Assembly (NCBI RefSeq): GCF_002878395.1
Contig: NW_025851322.1
Coordinates: 284,824 to 348,823 of the forward strand
DNA length: 64,000 bases
Direction of reading: 5' to 3'
Source: Capsicum annuum
Taxonomy: Eukaryota > Streptophyta > Magnoliopsida > Solanales > Solanaceae
In this document: positions 59,476-64,000 of the stretch, in pieces
Layout: each line of letters starts with the position of its first letter
How positions within the stretch are numbered: position 1 is the first letter of the stretch
Program-made: the position numbers and the translations under genes
The notes under the pieces: generated by a model
Told to the model about the DNA's origin: nothing
The model's database searches: none
The model's input: the letters and a program-made list of their open reading frames with translations, nothing else

Positions 59476-59760
59476 GACTGAGCTGTTAGAAATTTTAAAA
59501 CGGATATTCATATCTGTTGCAACAGATGACATATCTAATTTAATTATCAAATAGACATTTGCATCTATTATGATAGATGATTGAGCTGGTGGAAGTTTTC
59601 AAACAGATATTACTATCTGTTGTAATGGATGACATATCTGATTTAATTATCAAATAGACATTTGCATCCTGTTGTTATAGATGACTGATCTGTTGGATTT
59701 TTTTAAACAGATATTGACATCTGTTGCAATAGATGACATATTTCTTTGAAAATCTTTTTT
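59476..59760 (+). repeat. 103-bp tandem repeat built on the palindrome (R5)
   Basis: Palindrome copies start at 59512 (perfect ATCTGTTGCAACAGAT), 59615 and 59719, spaced 103-104 bp. They are separated by 'gacatatct.atttaattatcaaatagacatttgcat'. About 2.7 copies. Directly follows the 170-bp array. Confidence 0.88.
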
Positions 59761-60400
59761 TCTTTTAACGTTAAAGCAAGCTTCCGTCCGAAAGAAGAAA
59801 GATAGATAAAATAGTGCTACTAAAGACAGTAAAAATATTTCCTGGATAACTCAAAAATCTCATTGACTAGTCTTATCTTGTCTTTTCAATGTCACCCGTC
59901 TTCCTCGTTCCCTCAAGTTATTAATAAATATTAATTAATGAAAATTTAAAACCATGTCTATATATAGAATTATCTCATCTCTCCTTCAGCTCTAAATTTA
60001 TTTTATTCATCTTTTATCTTTTTCTTTCTCTTCTCTTTAGGGTTATACAACCTTTTTTTCTCTTTTCTTTCCTCTTTCTCATAAAGATCCTTTCTAATCT
60101 ATATCGATCCATATCTTTTCTCGACTAAAATTGTTGTTTTGATCCCCTTTTAACATTATAGGTAAGGTATGGTTCACTATTGCTCTTTCATTCTCGTCTT
60201 CTTCTTTCCAAGTTACTTATATCTATTTTCTAATTAATTACCATTTACCCATATTTTATTTATTTAAAAAATTTAAAGGAACTTTTACATGTTGAGTAAA
60301 TAAGCCAAAAATTTTGATTACAATATGCAAAAAAAGTCATCTATTGGAAAAAGTTTAAAAGCCTTATTAACAGTATCATTTTTTTGTATGTATTTTATTT
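59761..60400. other. AT/CT-rich sequence with possible promoter
   Basis: Contains 'tctatatatagaa' near 59956 and a long CT-rich run (60005-60110) resembling a plant leader, then 'cattataggtaaggt' near 60160. No coding sequence with known likeness follows. Confidence 0.35.
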
Positions 60401-60640
60401 GTTTCTTTATTGTTGATGCATTTATTGATGTTATTGGTGGGTTTGGTGTTGTTGAAACTTATTGTGTGGCGTTAGAACAAAGGATGTTACTTCTTTGTTA
60501 TTGATGATATTGTTGATGGTGTTGGAACAAATGATGTTGTCTCTTTGTTGTTGATACTTTTTATTTTTTGTTTCTTTGTAGTTTATATTGTTGTTGATAT
60601 TGCGATAGATGGAGCAATTGTTGGAATAATTCAAACCACT
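60401..60640. repeat. GTT-rich low-complexity region
   Basis: Irregular repeats of 'ttgttgatg' and 'ggtgttg(g)aacaa' words. ORFs on both strands here reflect composition. Confidence 0.65.
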
Positions 60641-60644
60641 AGCA

Positions 60645-60720
60645 AGGATGGTCTGATGCATTCCAACAGACTCCACATCTGTTGCAATAGACTCCATATC
60701 TGTTGCAACAGATGGATGAT
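60645..60720. repeat. Palindrome-word cluster R6
   Basis: 'cacatctgttgcaatagac' (~60675) and the perfect ATCTGTTGCAACAGAT at 60698-60713, followed by 'ggatgat'. Confidence 0.75.
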
Positions 60721-61106
60721 ATTCTTTCTATTCTTTACTTTTTTGGCATTAATTTTTTTCCTCTTCTTTATAGATATAAGAAATTGAAAAAAGCTGATCA
60801 ACTTTTGTCCGACCAATACAAGAGACTACAGTAAAGATGGGTTCGGAGGAATAAGCTTCTTGTATATGAAACCACTTCATATGTGGGAGGTATGTATTAC
60901 TGATAATGTTATCATGAAAACACATATAGAGTACACTGATTTTGTGAATGTTTTTTTAACATTTTGTCATGGATCATTCAAATAAGGTATCGATAATTTT
61001 GTAGTCAAGTTTGATAGTTTTGAACTGATAAGGCTGAGACCTTGAATATGGTTCTAATACCCTATTAAGATTTAATGTCGGTTGTTGCTCATGTTTATTT
61101 GTCAAG
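60721..61106. other. AT-rich flank of the inverted repeat
   Basis: No recognisable gene. Possibly part of the same foldback unit, but its mirror partner would lie beyond the window. Confidence 0.4.
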
Positions 61107-64000
61107 CAATGTGAAGGGATCAAGTTTTGGTGTCATTGTAAAGAGATTCACAAGTTGCATTGGACTCTGAGAGGGACTTCAAAACCTCCCACTGCTTCAA
61201 CCAAGAATGGAAATCAATATAGTTATTTCCTAGCCCAAATTTATATTGTTTGGTTGCTCAGGGTGATGATTATATACCAGAAGGTATGGTAGGAGAATTC
61301 CTGCAATGGAAAATAGGGAGTTGATAAAAGACTGTATCATCTAAAAGCTAATTGAACAGGAAACATACGGTAGAAAGAAACTTCTAATGAATCTCACCAA
61401 TGAAACTAACTTAGAACATGAGAAATCTGAATCAACTGCAAATATGAAAGTGTATTCGGTAATGAAAAATTTTTCTATTGTTTCTCTGAAAGAAAAATAA
61501 TACAGATGGATACTTTGCTAGGGAGTTGCGACTAGGTAGCGTGGTTGGGATTATCACCTATATAAAAAATAGCAGAAGACCAAAAAAGCAGCCTCACGGG
61601 CATCGAGGGTTAAAATGATGTACAGTAAGTCTAGAAAACTTATGCGAATAACAACTGTAGTAAAAATAAGGAATCTAAGAGAAGGCTCCAATTTTTGAAT
61701 TTTAAATTGCATCACTTGCCTTTTTGTTTGTGTTTTCGATTAGGTCCACTGCTGTTAACCTGATCGGAACCACAAACAAGACTGAAAGACAAATTGAGTA
61801 TCATTATTCCTTAGCAATATGGATATAATTGATTATGTTTTCTAGCCTTAGCATGCTTTCAACATATCTTGGAAAAGACCATACACTTGCTATAATATAT
61901 GAATTTCAATAATTTTCAAGCTTGCCTCCAGCTTGCTAATTTGGTATTCAAGCTTGTCGTTACTGTGTTTAAAGTTGGTATAGAGTTCCTAGTCTTTTGA
62001 GAGCTCGATCAGGAAGACTTTCTTTGAAGTTGTGGCATTGTAGAAGCCCTTCAAAACATTTCCTTTAGAAGCCTTAAATGATACATGTAGGGTCACTATG
62101 TATGTTTTAGGTCAAAATCTGTTGATGCACACAAGCACTAGTTCCAACAGTTGAATAGCTCACTTTTATCGAGTGTTGCTCAATGTAGCTTGCTCAACCA
62201 ATCTTCAAGGTATTTGATAAATTAATTAGCAAGGAGTTACATAACGCTTCATCTAAACTGATTCTACCAAGCCTATGAAACGTTATGTAACTCCAGGCTC
62301 ATTACCCTATCAAAAATCTTTGCCTGAGTTAGTGCAAAAATAAACCAAGCTCAATATCTCAGCCTTTTTGTTGATTGCTCTTCTCCCATATAGAGTACTA
62401 GATATCCTCCATGAAAAAATTCTACACCATCGGCAGAAATTCTTGCCACAATGAAAGTCTTTAGAAGGCAAGATTAGCAATCTCTCAATATCACTTTTAT
62501 GACTTTCTTGACGTTTCTGCAGTTATATTGGAATAGACAACCTAAACTAAGCATAATTGCTTACTATGTCAATTCCAATATATTGGAAAGATATGACAAG
62601 ATAACCATAAAAGTGATATTGAGATATTACTATTCATGCCTTCTAAAGACTTTCGTTATGGCAAGCATTTCGGCTAACGATATAGACTTTTGCATGGCAT
62701 ATATCTTGTCATCTATGTAGGAGAAGATAGATCAGAAAAAAGGCTGAGAGATTAAGCTCATTTGATTTATCCACTAACTCGGGAAAAGGTTTTTGATAGG
62801 GTAATGAGCCTTGAGTTATGTAACGTTTGATAGGCTTAGTAGAGTCAGTTTAGATCAAAAATTACATAAATATTTGCTAATTAATTTATCAAATCCCTTA
62901 AAGGTTGTTTAAGCAAAGATGCATGAGCAATGCTCGATAAAAGTGAGCTATTCAACTATTGGGACCACTACTTGAGTGTGCATCAACACATTTTGACCTA
63001 AAACGTACATAGTGACCCTATATGTATCATTTAAGGCTTCTGAAGTAAGTTTTTTGAAGGGCTTCTACAATGCCAAAACATTGAAAGAAAGTGTTCCTGA
63101 TAGACCTCACAAAATACCAGGAACTCTATACCAACTTTAAATACGGCAACGACAAGCTTGAATACCAAATCGGCAAGCTGGAGGCAATCTTGAAAATTAT
63201 TGAGATTCACATACTACAGCAAGCCTCTGATCTTCTCCAAAAAATATTGAAAGCATGCTAAGTCTAGAAAATACAATTAATTAATCCATATTGCTAAGGA
63301 AGTAATAATACTCAATCTGTCTTTCAATCTTATTTGTGGTTTCTAATAAGTCAACAGCAGTGGACCTAATCAGAATCACAAACAAAAAGGCATGAGATTC
63401 AATTAAAAATTCATAAATTGCCTTGTTCTCTTAGATTCCTTATTTTAACTGCAACTGTTATTGGTACAAGTTTTCTAGACTTATTATATATCATTTCAAC
63501 CCTCGTACTAGTGAGGCTACTTTCTTGGTCTTCTGTTATTTTCTATCTCGGTGATAATCCTGACCATGTTACCTAGTTGTAGTTCCCTAGAAAAGTGTCC
63601 ATCTACACTATTTTTTCCAGAGAAATAACAGACGAATTTATAATACCGGATACACTTTCATATTTGCACTTGATTCAGATTTCTCATGTTTTAAGTCAAT
63701 TTCATCAGCCAGATTCGCTAGAAGTTCCTTTTTACCCTATGTCTCCTCTTTAATTAGCTCTCAAATGATATAGTCTTTCATCAACACCCTTTTCCCTCAC
63801 AGGCATTCACCTTCGGCTCTTTCTGGCGTATAATCATTTTCTCAAAAAATCCTACCATATCAATTTAGGCTAGGGGAATTTCTATTGGTTTTTCATTCTT
63901 ATTTGATGTAGTGTGAGTCTTTGAAGGAATTCTTAAAGTCCAATGCACACTTAAAGTTAAGTCCAATCGCTATTGTATCTCTGCAATGATACTAAAAATT
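61107..64000. repeat. Giant inverted repeat (foldback), arms at least 1.4 kb
   Basis: Centre near 62553. 'tctcaatatcacttttatg' at 62483-62501 is the reverse complement of 62606-62624. Outward matches continue without loss of register: 'gttatgtaac' and 'taccctatcaaaa' (62285-62330 with 62780-62830), 'tagggtcactatgta' (62091) with its mirror at 63009, 'cactgctgttaacctgatc' (61747) with its mirror at 63350, 'catgagaaatctgaatca' (61419) with its mirror at 63675, and 'tgcattggact' (61157) with its mirror at 63941. The right arm runs to the window edge. Arms differ at many sites. No protein recognised in either arm. Confidence 0.9.

Noticed and set aside
60431..60816. ORFs of 61-88 codons on both strands near 60.6 kb
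   Set aside because: GTT/AAC low complexity plus palindrome copies. No likeness to known proteins.
61107..64000. Degenerate copia-like zinc knuckle in the inverted repeat (WCHCKEIH near 61130)
   Set aside because: Only two of the four metal ligands fit, and no neighbouring gag or pol text could be read, so the arms are left unclassified.
1..64000. Endogenous pararetrovirus sequence
   Set aside because: All reverse transcriptase fragments read as Ty3/gypsy (with LTRs and chromodomain) or LINE. No movement-protein or caulimovirid coat features were seen.

Overview
The window is repeat-dense, AT-rich plant nuclear DNA, most likely from a nightshade and probably pepper (Capsicum) or a close relative. 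That identification is an inference. It rests on remembered resemblance of the Ulp1/DUF1985 genes, the large chromovirus LTRs and the CACTA transposase to Solanaceae sequences, not on a search. I see no intact host gene, tRNA, rRNA or CRISPR. Almost all of it is explained by nested transposons, several of which can be peeled apart to the base.

Layout. 1-1394 is a Ty3/gypsy LTR fragment (minus). 1395-1580 is a fragment of a second LTR family, found again at 20.8-21.0 kb. 1581-12082 is a degenerate CACTA (En/Spm) element whose TNP2-type transposase reads on the minus strand. Its DUF4218 exon is cut by a 4.4-kb LTR retroelement with gag-like ORFs but no pol (5549-9928). 12237-12610 holds the 5' part of a broken lipid-transfer-protein gene. 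12677-13517 and 13518-18934 are two truncated gypsy elements facing each other. 18935-21130 is the 3' part of another LTR element with a zinc-knuckle gag remnant. 21131-22440 is unassigned.

22440-40290 is one L1-type LINE (minus) in pieces. It is split by a solo LTR (23345-26289, TSD agtaa) and by an 8.6-kb pol-less LTR element (28014-36590, TSD cttgt). 40385-53985 is a plus-strand DUF1985/Ulp1 (C48) protease gene split by a complete but decayed chromovirus (41845-51879, TSD tagtg). 54608-57890 is a second, divergent DUF1985/Ulp1 gene on the minus strand, tail to tail with the first.

The non-coding DNA of the Ulp1 domain (52.3-60.7 kb) carries clusters of degenerate copies of the perfect palindrome ATCTGTTGCAACAGAT, a 103-bp tandem repeat built on it, and a 170-bp tandem repeat. 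61107-64000 is a very large inverted repeat (arms at least 1.4 kb, almost no spacer) that runs off the window.

The most interesting parts are the Ulp1 gene pair with its palindrome clusters and the giant foldback. The remaining coding material is mostly transposon machinery with stops and frameshifts. Boundaries given to the base are those fixed by target-site duplications, LTR ends or start/stop codons; others are approximate.
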